Assembly: GCA_016800925.1 (NCBI GenBank)
Contig: JABCPU010000022.1
Span: forward strand, 1 to 64,000
Length of the DNA: 64,000 nucleotides
Reading direction: 5' to 3'
DNA from: Suillus spraguei
Taxonomy: Eukaryota > Basidiomycota > Agaricomycetes > Boletales > Suillaceae
Shown piece by piece: positions 1 through 12,025 of the stretch (the first letter of the stretch is position 1; each line of letters begins with the position of its first letter). The notes below the pieces were generated by a model. The model saw nothing but the letters and a program-made list of their open reading frames with translations. It searched no databases and was not told where the DNA came from. The translations under genes and the position numbers were made by a program.

Positions 1-1554
1 TCTGCTAATTCCCTCCTCATCTCCGGATCATGGTCGGCCAAGTCGCGCGCAACCGTGGAAAAGATCTTTTCATGCCGACGGTCTGCTTCTCGCTGCTGGT
101 CAAAACAGTAACACGAACCGAGCCCTCCCACATCTTTGCGCCACTTAGCAATAGTGTGGGCGATAGCCGATTTGCCCTTGCCTGCAGGGCCAGATAGCCA
201 CAGGACGCGTGGAACGTTATCTCCGGTGCTGTTGACCCAGTCCGTGATCTGGGAAAGGATTTCCTTGCGCGTCCCTGGCAGGCATTCTTTTCTGGTATCT
301 AGTCCTGCGGCCTCTGCATAAGTCATGCCGCTGAGGTCCAATATCTCGTCTAAAAAGGTGTGAATAAATGTCAAGTCACGAGGACGTCCGAACCCTTACC
401 CATGTGATGGACGTGTATGGCTACGTCGCGAGTGACCTGATCCCGGAAGTTTTGCATCAGCTCATTGAACACGTCATTGTACCTGTTGACCGTATCTGTT
501 GTGTCCGAAACGACATTCTTTGCGAGTCTGGTCGCTGTGATGATAGTAAAAGTTTGAGACGGTAGAGTACGCAACAGCTTATTAAGACTCACCAAATTTC
601 TTGGTCTCCGAATATTTTTTGATAAATTTGAATTTGGCGCATTCTTGGGTCTGCTGAGAAATCTTTCCAAGGATAGCGCGCATCGACGATATTTGGTCGA
701 GCATGTCGTCTTGTGTTATGAACATATAAACTTCAGATATTTTCTGGAGAAGTTTGGATATCGCTTGGTCGCGAACCACTTGAGCTAGAATGATCTGCAC
801 AGATGATTGCTGAGTAACAGTGGGAGATAGGGGGAAAAAAGAACATACTTTGGCTGCACAAGATAACACGCCCAGTGCCATCTTTGCATATGGATGTACC
901 TGTGAAACGAGATTGGTTCGATTCTGATCGAGAGGAGGGTCCATACATCCGCGAGGTTCCCGATGACAGTGTCGAATATCCTGAGGGATTCGAGATATGT
1001 ATCCTGGAAACTGTCTGCAGCATCGAGATCCTCTTGTGCGCCTTGAAGATCGAAAACCACGGTTATTGCAGGTTCGGAAAGTAAATGCATGTGGTTTGCA
1101 GCCTCCTGAGTATCATCAAGTGCCGATTGGGTATAAGCCCCCACTCTCACAGTAGACGTAGCCGTCTGAACACCAGAAATTAGAGAGAGCGCAGAAACTG
1201 GGGAACAAGTACGAGAACCTACGTACCTCGGGATTCGGGATTGATGAAGCGTGTTCATTCTGGGGAACAGAGCTATGGTTGACAGAATCCTTGGAGCGCT
1301 CATGTGAATCTTAGTCGTATTCCAGGAGACTTATTACACATGGTCGTGGACTTACCTTCAACTTTTTTGCACGGTCTTTAATCTTCTGTAGAAACCGACC
1401 GACTTTGCCACGGGGTCGGTGCTAGAGGAAGGATGCATCAATGTCAGTAATTGGAGTGAAGTGACCCATGTCATTAAAACACGTACCGAGCTTCCAGGAG
1501 CCGTTGTTTCGCTCGTTGTGTTGGAGGTTGAGTCGATGATTTGCCCTTTCTCAT
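1..1554 (-). CDS. NACHT-domain NLR-like (STAND) protein, 5' part only
   Basis: Read on the minus strand and joined across introns, the product has a helical N-terminal region (segments QSALDDTQEAANHMHLL and ADVHPYAKMALGVLSCAAK), then YMFITQDDM, and then the start of a NACHT NTPase with a clear Walker A (GPAGKGKSAIAHT, about 125-195). The gene runs off the left edge, so the rest of the NACHT and any C-terminal repeats are not seen. Introns are visible near 330-380, 530-592, 790-850 and 900-945. Proteins of this build are common in basidiomycetes and are thought to act in non-self recognition or regulated cell death; the N-terminal part resembles HeLo/Goodbye-type STAND domains, which is inference. 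The start at 1554 (MRKGKSST) is likely, but the phase between the first two exons does not fit cleanly, so the first 200 bases of the model are uncertain. Confidence 0.8.
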
Positions 1555-2938
1555 TGTGAATAGTAGAATCAGAATGAGTAGGAAGGGACTTACTTACATC
1601 GTTTATATCAAATAGAAGTACATACCTCGAGGCAAATATTTATAGCACTATTCGGCAGAGTTAACTAACACGATGTACCGCTGCGGTCAACGGCATCCTT
1701 CGGGTCTTACTCTGTCCTTTCTATTTTCTCGAAACCCATGTTGACTAGTCTCATTGTGAATGGTGGGGTTTGTCTCGTAGTGATAGATCAGTCGTGACTA
1801 ACCTCATTCCTCTTTGCGGTCACGTCGTCTGGACCAGGCTACCACTGCACACCCTCTTATAGTCCCCATCTCCATTGTAGGCTGGCGCTACCCTGCGTAT
1901 GCACACCGTTAGACGTACTTCTACAAAATAGAAGTACAAGCCTCGAGGCAAATATTTGTCCATATGCACTGTCCGAATCTAATCGTCCAATGATAAAGTG
2001 ATTCATACCAATGATGCCAAATCTCACATCACAGGCCGTACAGTTATTTCTCGTCTGCTCCCGCGGTGACTAGAAGTACTATACGTTCAGCATAAGTCGA
2101 CTGTCTCCTCGTCGCACCCACTGGTACTGAACGCATCATTACCCTCGTCAACACTTTCGAAAGCTACACGCAGTGGCTACCCGCCCACCACACCCTCTTA
2201 TACTCTTCATCTCCACTTTTCCACCATAAAGGCCAGCGTTTCCTTTAAATGGACATTTTCACCCGTGTCCTAGATGCACTCCTGTCATCGGGCAGATACC
2301 CGACTCCACCATCCACGTTATCAGCCACGATGTATAAAATTCCAACCGCACCGGGTTCTAATTAGGTATGAACTTTTTTATAATAGTCGCCCTCTGACCT
2401 TCAGTAACATTTTTCTCCAAGTAAGCTGTTCCCTCTTACTAATATAGTGCACTTACTCGTCCTGCAGGTTCTGACGGGAAACGTACCATGAGCTTACTTA
2501 ACTCGTGAAGCCGCAATCTTGCGCAAAGTAGTCATTGAGCAGGAAGTACATCCCCGTACAGATGACTGTTGTGTCGTCGACCAGTTCTGGAATTTCATGA
2601 CCCGTTGCTGGTCTATAGTACCCACCGACCTTCTGCCGCAGAGGTACTTGAGTTTGTGGATCATGAACTGAGCCTGCTGTAGTTGAATGGCGGTCCAGTC
2701 ACAGATACCTCTACTTATAATGGCCGCCGTCTGGCCCCCTGGTCCCGGTATGTATCATGCTGATGTGCTACACGTTTCCTGACTACTTCATCACGGGCTT
2801 CCGGTGGATGGACTCAACTACTCATATTATCTTTCTGTAAATGTCAGCCGATACATAACACTAGCTACGTGACAATTATGACGATATCATGAGCCCCGAC
2901 ACTCAGAAGTGGTCATAGGCTGTGTATATTTTTTGGTA
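1555..2938. other. Intergenic stretch without a recognisable gene
   Basis: No supported coding region on either strand. A short direct repeat of about 32 bases, containing CCTCGAGGCAAATATTT, occurs near 1608-1640 and again near 1928-1958. I see no RNA gene or transposon ends here. Confidence 0.5.
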
Positions 2939-3981
2939 CTATGTTGGTTCGTAGTGATAGAAACGAGACGCCCTCTTCCTAGCATTGAGTTGTATTCGAG
3001 CGCTTGCAGGCTGTGTTATACTATGAAACCCAGCGTAGCCTCCTTTTTTCAATCGCTGAACTAGCTCACCAATATGAACTGAGGGAGAAAATAAGACATT
3101 TTGTATGCATATAAGCGTGTTCACCCACGATAGTTGAGGCCAGCGGCTATATCGCAGACCTTGTGTAAGAAACCATCAGCCCGAGGTCGTGCGGACTGGG
3201 AACGTACTTGAAGTTCTCACCAGACGTAGACGATCGAGCAACGTGAGAGTGTTATTGTTCTTCTTGAGAAACGACGTCAGAGTACCGTTGGATATCCACA
3301 GAGCAACCAAGGTTACAGAAGGACCAAAGTCCGAAGTTGTACCTATGGACTTCAAAATATTGGAATGCCGTAACCTCTTCCAAATTCCAAGCTCTCTCCG
3401 AAACGCCTGAAGAAAATCAATCAGATCTGTCCGTTCCACGCTATAGAACGTTACCTGGTCACTAACTAATGAATTGTGGTCGAATCGCTTTAACGGCAAC
3501 CTGCGGATGAGCGATACATCAGTAACTACGGAAGAGATGTAACATCCGTACGGACCTCTACATTGCCGTTTGGTCCATGGTAGATACACTTGTAAATATT
3601 TCCGTATCCACCGCCAGAGATAGGGTCTTTGCTGCACCGGGTGATGAGCCCAGTTAAGTCCGGAACGAGAATTGGGGAGATAAGCCGAGTGGAAGGAGTT
3701 ACGCTTGGAGTGGGAGAAACGATGAATTTATAGAAGGATTAGTAAGTCCACTGCCCACTCGTTGTGATGCGATGGCGCCTTCCATCACCTGACACCGTTG
3801 TTAGATAGACTTTTGCTTGATGGCAATTGCTTGTGACAGCTGTTCTCAGATTGGTTGGAGGCTGGGTCCTCACCGAATAGTGGGCTTCATCCCAATATCC
3901 AGGACAAGTAGGATTAGCATTATAATCTGGTGGAATGAATATGAATGTGGTTGAAACAGAATTCAATGATTTTGAAGTCAT
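2939..3981 (-). CDS. Truncated protein kinase-like gene (N-lobe only)
   Basis: Minus-strand exons give a glycine loop (GGGYGNIYKC, about 3590-3620), the beta-3 lysine (VAVKAIRP, about 3475-3495), then FRRELGIWKRLRHSNILKSI and a hinge region (near 3240-3420), ending with VCDIAAGLNYLH. In the related basidiomycete TKL-like kinases the catalytic loop (H-G-D-L) and D-F-G follow. Here the reading frame continues through a 50-nt intron (about 3080-3129) into an unrelated tail of some 47 residues and stops at 2939. The protein therefore lacks the catalytic loop, the DFG and most of the C-lobe. A possible first exon (MTSKSLNSV, 3739-3981) is not securely joined to the kinase part. It may be a pseudogene or a non-catalytic kinase fragment next to the NLR; it cannot be an active kinase as seen. 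Confidence 0.55.
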
Positions 3982-4847
3982 GTTAGGCGATGTTGAAATG
4001 GAAGGAAAACGCTATTGGAATTTGGTAGTAAGTCTAATGAGGTTATCAGAATGATAACGGATTATGTTAGTACTAGTACAATCATTTTGAATTCGGCGTG
4101 AACTAGTAGTATCAGTTCGTCGCCCGTCAAGCCGTGTATTGCAAGAACGAATTTGCGGTTGCACGTCGTAATTGAGCGTTCGTAAGTGTCCGTAATGTGC
4201 TTAAGCTAAGCGTTAATTTCAGCGATGCTATGTAGGTGCGTTCGGTTGGCTTATGAGCAATAGTTGATTACGTTGCTTCATTGTAATACCATTTGACGCA
4301 AGTGATGCCACCACAGCACAGCACATGCTCTGGTGCCATCAATATTTCATTATATACAATGTTACATGTATTAGAAAGTAATGGTCAATCATGATTTTTT
4401 TTAAATGTGTTGTTGTGCTCGAAGTTTTGCTGACGCAAGTTACTGTACATACTCAATGATTAGCGTTTATTCCCACTTGCTGAGATTTGTTATTATAGCC
4501 TATCAATGCCGCGAACGGTTACTTCGGAACCGGGTAACTTTGGTTCCGACTGGGCACTTCGGAGTAGTGACTTTGTCATACTAGACCTTGCCGACTTACA
4601 CCACTCATCATGATTTAGTCAAAGACGGACAGAACTTCAAAGAAGTGCATTCATCCTCCTATCGCCAACTCATATCTAACCACTCCATTTAGACCATCTT
4701 TATCATCCAGATAGTCATAGCCGGAATGCCTGTAAAGTTTCATCAATTCTCTCGGGGTTTTCCTCGAGATGTCGCTTGACAATGACTACTTATACCTGCA
4801 CGATATCTCCTCCCAATTCCTCAGTCTAACATCTACAATCATTCATC
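3982..4847. other. Intergenic region upstream of the A-T-R reductase
   Basis: About 870 bases with no supported gene. The last 60-100 bases before 4848 are pyrimidine-rich (TCTCCTCCCAATTCCTCAG), a common feature of basidiomycete promoters and 5' leaders. Confidence 0.5.
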
Positions 4848-7800
4848 ATGGTCACCCCAAGCGATATCAATTACCCTCCCCTCAATGGATCTTTATCCTT
4901 CCCTGAATTGGTGCAATTCAATGCGCAACATAACTCGGACGTCACGTTCTTCGTCTATGACAAACCTGACAGCGATGACCTGGTCTCCATCTCACACTTA
5001 GAATTCTATCGAGCTTGTCATCGGGCCGCCCAGTTACTTGGGCCGACCCGTGCAGGCGCAGATAAAGAAGTGGTTGCCCTCATCAGCAACTCCGACACTC
5101 TTCTTTACCAGACAGTATTCATGGGTATGATCTTCGCTGGGCTAGTTGTATGTATATAGATTTATTAAACGAGCTGCTTGCTGATCACTTTCATTTCAAG
5201 CCATTCCCCATGTCCCCTCGTAATTCGGTGGCAGCAGTCACGAACATGATGGAGAAAATAAGATGTCGTCGTGTAATCACAACCCAGCACTCTCTTGCTT
5301 CCCTAATCGATGGGGTCAAAGCAAACTTTGTGTCTGGTGCTACTCAAACGAGCCAGGTGCGGGTCGACGAGATTCCAGCGCTGAAAGACCTATACCCTGC
5401 GCTCGTCAGTGGTACTCCAAATGAGGCCATTGTCCCGTACTCTCAGTTGTCGGAATCGCCATTGTCTGAGAACGACATATTGTTCTACTTGCACTCCTCA
5501 GGCAGTACTGGCTTTCCGAAACCCATCCCAATTAGTAACCTGACTGCCGCTCACTGGTGCATCACGCGTGAGTCAATAAAATAATCTGCATAGCGAACAA
5601 TGCTGATATAGAATGGCATTAGCACCCATTTTTGACCACATTAATGTTCCTGCTTCTATCCGCGTCTCTACTGCGTCCTTGCCATCATTCCATACCCTTG
5701 GTATATATTTTCAGCTGTTCATCCCCACCGGCTCCCTGAGCAGTGTATCTATTTACCCGCCTACATCCTTCCTCGATCCCTTGGCGACCCCTGTAATACC
5801 CAACTCGCAAAACATTTTGAAGTCTATACTCAACACGAAATCGAACGCTTTGATAGTCGTGCCTAGCTTTGTGGAACAGTGGGCGCTCTCGCCCAGTGCT
5901 ATCGATGTTCTGAAGACCCTCGAATATGTTGTAAGTTTGTTATTCATGCTCTGACAAGGAATAAGTTCCGTTGATACCAATGCAGGCCTATGGTGGTGGT
6001 CCTCTCGCGTCCAAGGTGGGAAATGCCCTGGTGGATGCGGGGGTCAAAGTTTGTTGCGGTTACGGCGCTACAGAATTTGGCATCATCAGTCATTTGTTCC
6101 TAGATTCAGTTGATCAAAAGTTTTGGGACTGTGTGAGATTTGGACCGAATTCAAAGATCAGATGGGCTCCACAGGGCGATGATACATATGAATGTCAAGT
6201 TTTGGTGCGTCTCTGAGTTCATCTTTAAAGACTGTGTCAGCGCTGAACGGTTCCTCGTAGACAACCCCGACGCATCAAGTGTCAGTAGAGAATATTCCGG
6301 ACGTCAAGGGTTATGCTACTTCGGATGTATTCATCAAGCACCCGACGGTAGAGGGTCTGTGGAAGATGTACGACTAATATTTGCATCATTCATATTATCT
6401 GACATCTTCTTTGCAGCATAGGAAGGATCGACGATGTTTTGGTACTGTCGTCTGGGGAGAAGACAGTACCAGCTCCCATGGAAAGCATCATCTGCGGTAA
6501 CCCCTATGTTAAGGGCGCTGTCATGTTCGGCCGTGCACGCAATCAAGTTGGGATCCTCATAGAGCCAAGAGCGGGGTATGAAATTGACGTTGACGACGAA
6601 AAACAGCTAGCTGAGTTTAGGAACCGAGTATGGTAAGTCCTATAAAATGTCGTGCGCTACTGTTGAGTCTGAAGATGTTCTTAAAGGCCAGACATAGAGG
6701 AAGCGAATAACGGGGCTCCTGCCTTCAGCAGGATCTTCAAAGAGATGATTCTTGTGACATGCAGTGAGAAGCCCATGTCTCGAGCTGCAAAAGGGACCGT
6801 CAACAAGAAAATGACCGTCAAGCTGTATGAGGAGGAGATCAATGTCGTGTGAGTATAGTACCTATTTGTCACTTTGTCAACTAGACTTCATGGACGACAG
6901 GTATGAAAAGGTGGAGGGCAGTGCTAGAGCAGGTATCGATGTACCCTTGCCTACAAGCTGGACTGCGGAAGACGTCGAGGAATGGCTCAAGGTCCACGCC
7001 ACTGCTGCGAACGCCGACAAGGCGGTTGATCCTGATGCAGACCTGTTTGCTCAGGGCTTTGACAGGTGAATCGTTAACGGATCAAGGCTAGTGCCTGCTT
7101 ACTTTGCGCATCCAGTCTTTCTGCGACATTCCTCAAAAACCGCATTATCGGCTCTCTCAGTTCGTCTCCAGATCACGACGTTCAGGCGTCAGCATTGCGG
7201 ATTGACCAGAATGTCATATTTTCGAATCCTTCGATTCGCCTGCTCGCGAGAAGCGTCATCAATGCAGTATTGCAGCGAGATGGTGCAAGTAGCGTCGACG
7301 CCAAGACCGATATCGAGAACATGATACAGAAGTATTCAGTCGGTTTAGGGGACTCTGTTACAGAGGCCAGCGCCACTCTGGTTGATGGGTGCAGCCAAAG
7401 CGATGACGTGGTTGCTCTGACAGGGTCTACGGGTGGTCTTGGCTCATACCTGCTCGCAGATCTACTCCAGCGCGAGTACGTGTCTGTGGTATATGCCATC
7501 AATCGTCCGTCGAAGGGTGCATCCATACAACAACGACAGGAAAATTCGTTCAAAGATCGCGGCTTAGATGTCACGCTGCTTCAGTCAGACAAACTAGTGT
7601 ATATAGAAACTGATACATCCGATGATCAACTAGGTCTGGATAAGGAGTTGTATCAGAAGGTTGGTTTCATTTCCAATGTCATCGGATTAACTAATAACGA
7701 TGGCGTAGATCTGCACGTCTGTCACTATTATTATTCACAATGCATGGCGACTCGACTTTAACCTGGCGCTCTCGTCGTTCGACTCTTATGTACGGGGAAT

Positions 7801-8787
7801 GCGGAATCTCATAGACTTGGCACTGTCTTCTCCGCGTCATCCAAAGCCGCGTTTCATGTTCGCATCTTCCATCTCGTCTGCTCAAAGTTGGGATAAAGCG
7901 AAGGGACCATTCCCGGAAGAAGTGGAATACGATGCAGGAGTTGCAGTAGGTCTTGGGTATGGCGCGAGTAAATATGTTTCGGAAAGGGTGAGTCACAAAG
8001 TACTTTGGAGGACATGGACTTTACGAACACTGTTCCGAACAAGGTTCTCGTCAATAGCAAGTTACCTGCATCATCGTTCAGAATTGGGCAGATATCAGGA
8101 GGACCGCCGCGAGGCGCTTGGTCCACGACAAACTGGCTGCCGATCATCGTCGAGTCAAGTATAAGCCTGGGTGCCCTTCCGGAAGCTAAAGGAGTAAGTC
8201 TATAATTATCGAGAGTACCTATTCATGACAAACGTGGTTTAGTTGGTATCTTGGATCCCTCCACACGCCATATCAAATGCTATTCTCGATGTGGCTTTCG
8301 CGGAAGAAGAACCTCCCATTGTAATGAATTTGGTACATCCGAGACCAGTCGTGTGGAGGGCGTTGATGCAGCCCATTGCGGACGCCCTAGTTGAGCATAA
8401 AGTAACAAGTGACGCGCTACCTCTTGTGCCCTTCTCGGAGTGGCTGGAGAAGCTTGAATTGAGTGCCAAGGACTTCAATGAAGAGACCATGAAACGCATC
8501 GTACGTGCATCTCGATAAGTGGCTAGAACAGTGTCCCATCTGATCTTGAATTGCAGCCTGCTATCAAGCTTCTCAGCTTCATGCGTGGGATGACTCAATC
8601 AGACCTCGCGATCAGGGCGTCTGGAGACATGGGCTCCGAAGCGGGTGGCATGAATTCATTCGCAACGGCGGTAGCTCAGCGCGCCAGTCCAACGATGAAG
8701 GAGCTGAAGTCGTTGTCTTCGGCAGACGCGGGGCAATGGGTGGACTATTGGGCGGCGATGGGGATGTTTCAAAGAACGTGTGAGTGA
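4848..8787 (+). CDS. Adenylate-forming reductase (A-T-R, NRPS-like)
   Basis: A multi-exon gene encoding an adenylation domain, a carrier domain and a thioester-reductase domain, the layout of basidiomycete adenylate-forming reductases. These activate a carboxylic acid, load it on the carrier and release it reductively as an aldehyde or alcohol. Visible motifs: LHSSGSTGFPKPIP (A3, about 5490-5530), GYGATEFG (A5, about 6057), IGRIDDVLVLSSGEK (A8, about 6420-6465) and KGTVNKKMTVKLY with the likely catalytic lysine (about 6790-6830). The carrier site GFDSLSATF is created by splicing intron 7066-7115, which restores the phosphopantetheine serine. The reductase has GSTGGLG (about 7420) and the Y-x3-K motif GYGASKYVSER (about 7958). 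All exons join without a break. The adenylation domain differs from Lys2 in length and motifs, so this is probably secondary metabolism; the substrate is unknown. No clear cluster partners flank it. Confidence 0.88.
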
Positions 8788-9137
8788 ACGGCAATTATGC
8801 ATTGTTGCGCTATGTCATTTTACAATATAGAAGACTGGAATTTTGAAGATTATACTTGTAGTTAGTGCTCTTGATCTTTTTCTCTAGAAATGCAGATAGG
8901 ATGATTCCTCACATTCCATTAATGCTCCTGAGGCCTGAAATTTCAAGGATGATCATAATGCTTATGCACGCGTATTTTCATTGAAAGCAGATTCATCCTT
9001 AAATAATTGCGCATGTAGAGTGGACGTAGTGAACGATGACGGTCGTAATTCCGTGTTCTTAAAAGTAGTAGTCGTAACTTCGCGCAATCTGTTTTGCTCG
9101 ATCCTGTCTCACACTAAAACATTAATCTTGCCATGAA
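8788..9137. other. Intergenic spacer
   Basis: 350 bases between two plus-strand genes. It must hold the terminator of the reductase gene and the promoter of the biotin gene. No specific motif recognised. Confidence 0.4.
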
Positions 9138-11753
9138 ATGAGCCATCTCTACAAACACCTTCGAATCCACCAAGTATTCGGAGCGAACACAGACGTTGGA
9201 AAAACTATAATCACTACTGCTCTCGTTCGGGCTTCGGCGCTTAAGAACAACCGTGTTTTTTATCTTAAGCCGGTGAGTACTGGTGCACTGCAGGATGCAG
9301 ATGATGAGTATGTGTTTTTCGTCGCATAGAACGCGTTGCTGAATATTGTTCTTCATATACTAGACATATCAAACGCCATGCGGGGCCACAAAAGCATCTA
9401 GTGGACACACATTGCTTGTTTCGCTATGGAGACCCCGTCAGTCCGCATCTTGCTGTTAAGATGGCTTCTGAGACTCAAGGTGGACTTAAAGTAGGTGGTT
9501 GTCGGTATGGTTTCTGATGAGCTGATGGGGCAACTTGAAGATTCCTGTGCCTTCGGATGAGACTTTTGTTGGGTCTGTTGCAGAGCATATTAGAAAGCAG
9601 GCTGGGGTTGCGAGCGGGCCGGGTCATATGTATGTGGAGACTGCCGGAGGTGAGCACTACTTCAACGTGTCTCTTCAAGCTGACTGATTCGCCCAGGCGT
9701 CCACAGCCCAACGCTCTCCGGAACAACCCAACTAGATACCTACCGCCCCCTCTTCCTCCCCACCATTCTAATCGGAGACTCCAGACTCGGTGGCATATCA
9801 TCAACCATATCCTCATTCGAGTCCCTCCTCCTCCGTGGATACATCATAGACGCGATCCTCTTATTCCGGGACGAATACTACAGGAATTTCGAATACCTGA
9901 CACAGTACTTTGCAGAACGGGGGACACATGTCACTGCGCTGGATCCTCCACCCCCGCGTCTCGACTCCGCAGAGAATGTCGTGAATACAGAGAAATACTA
10001 CTCGGATCTTGTCCCGGACACCCTTACAGGCGATATTTTTACTGCGCTCGAACATCTGGACGAATGTCACGTCAGACGCATCGAAGAACTGGATTCGATG
10101 CCTCGTCGTACGCTCGACACGATCTGGTGGCCGTTCGTGCAACACGGGTTGGCCAAGACCGAGAAGGACGTTTCGGTCATCGATAGCGCGTGGTCGGATT
10201 TTTTTAGCATTTATGATGCTTCTTTAGGGCAAACTTCATCTTCGCATCCAAAATCGCTATTGCAACCCCAATTAGACGGATCTGCTTCATGGTGGACGCA
10301 AGCGGTCGGACATGCTCATCCGACACTGGCACTTGCTGCTGCGAACGCGGCAGGACGTTATGGCCATGTTATGTTCCCGCAGGCGACTCACCTTCCTGCA
10401 CTACAGCTTGCTGAACGCCTCCTTCAAGGACCAGGCAAAGGCTGGGCCTCTCGTGTATTTTTCTCAGACAACGGATCTACCGGGATGGAGGTTGCGCTCA
10501 AAATGGCTTTACGATCGTTCATTGTCAGCTCTGAACTCGAATTGAGTTCGGCAGAAAAGAAGAATTTGGGAGTTATTGGACTTAGGGGAGTTATCATGGA
10601 GATACAATTGGGACTATGGATGCTTGCGAGGAGGGGGTTTATACTTGTGAATGGCATGAAGCGAAGGGTTATTGGTTTGAGCCGCCGACCGTGTCTATTC
10701 GGAAAGGTCGAGTCGCCGTTTCCCTTCCACCTGCCATGTCGTCCTTCACCAGTGATCAGCGGACGGTCGAAGAATTTGAAACCCTCTCACACGTCTATGA
10801 TGTCGAGCAGCGTCTCGAATCTCCACTTGCAAAAAACTACAGGCGATACCTAGATCAACACATGCGTACCCTCCAGACGGACGACTCCCGAAAGCTCGCA
10901 GCTCTAGTCATCGAACCCATCGTCATGGGCGCAGGAGGAATGATATTCGTAGATCCATTATTCCAACGCATCATAGTCGACATCGTCCGCGACCCCACCC
11001 TATTCCCCACACCTCTCCCAGTCATATTCGACGAAGTCTTTGTGGGGCTATACCGCCTAGGATTCGAGAGTGCAGGCCCTTTACTCGGTGTAAACCCCGA
11101 CATCTCAGTGAACGCCAAGATTCTCACCGGTGGTGTGTTGCCTTTGGCAGCAACACTCGCGTCCGACCGTATCTTTTCGGCGTTCAAGAGCGAGAGCAAA
11201 GTGGACGCGTTGTTGCATGGACATAGTTATACGGCACATGCTGTTGGATGTCAGGTTGCGAATGCTACGCTTGATTTGGTTGATAGGTTGGTGGAGAGTG
11301 ATCTGTGGGTAGGGGCGATTGGTAAATGGGCGCCTGAAGGTACTTTAGCGACGAGAGTATGGAGTTTCTGGGATCCTGAGTTCATCACTTCGATATCTTG
11401 TTTGGATATTGTCGATGAAGCGATGGCGCTGGGAACTGTGCTTGCTGTCAAGTTCAAGGATGATGAGGCAGGTAATGTCGATCCTATTTCTTTTGGCTGT
11501 TTAGATTGCTCATGTGTGCTTGGCGGTGGCAGGCTATGCATCGCATTCCGCCCAGACTCTGCTCCAGAGCTTGCGATTACCGTTGGATGATGGATCTACG
11601 TCCGCGGCCCCTGGAGGTGCGGCTTTTGGGGTACATTATAGGACGCTGGGAAACGTGGCGTATTTCATGAGCAGCTTGAATACTCCACGTGCGACTATCG
11701 AGGCGTTGGAGGATCGCTTGTGGAGGCTTGTGTCTGGTGTACGGCGTTCGTAG
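9138..11753 (+). CDS. bioDA: Bifunctional dethiobiotin synthetase / DAPA aminotransferase (BioD-BioA fusion)
   Basis: The N-terminal half is dethiobiotin synthetase (VFGANTDVGKT at the start, P-loop; then KPVSTGALQD). The C-terminal half is the PLP-dependent 7,8-diaminopelargonic acid aminotransferase (IWWPFVQHG, FFSDNGSTGMEVALKMALR, SYHGDTIGTMDA, VIFDEVFVGLYRLG and the lysine region AKILTGGVLPLA). The fusion catalyses the two middle steps of biotin synthesis and is known in fungi and plants, usually mitochondrial. Introns lie near 9309-9363, 9490-9540, 9652-9697 and 11472-11532. Oddity: the frame changes at 10585-10588, inside the conserved G-L-R-G/S-Y-H-G segment. Upstream codons end ..GLRG in one frame and SYHGDT.. 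begins in another; one more G in the run of four would join them. As written the frame breaks at the PLP domain, so this is either a sequence error or a recent null allele. Confidence 0.93.
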
Positions 11754-12025
11754 CTTCAAGTTAATACATCACTCTCCCCTGGCCAAACTGTTTAAGTAGT
11801 CGGTTCTTTCTTGACCATGACTCTCATGGTGATGCCATATGTGATAATATGTAATAATCTGATAATCTATGTACGTACTATAAGCTCGAAGCAGTTACAG
11901 TGGCCCGCTTGTGAACACGGTTGTCCGCGTGTACGTGATATGACTCGGTAGGTTCTTAGGACGATAAATTTTAATCAAAAAGGTTACAGTAGTATCTTTC
12001 CCTTTCCGTATTCTCTCCAGTCAAA

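Noticed and set aside
4848..8787. Assignment as Lys2 alpha-aminoadipate reductase
   Set aside because: The A-domain motifs and overall length fit the shorter basidiomycete A-T-R enzymes; proximity to LYS4 (19 kb away) is not evidence.
10555..10620. An intron to explain the BioDA frame change
   Set aside because: The conserved residues on both sides are contiguous and no GT-AG pair of plausible length fits between them.
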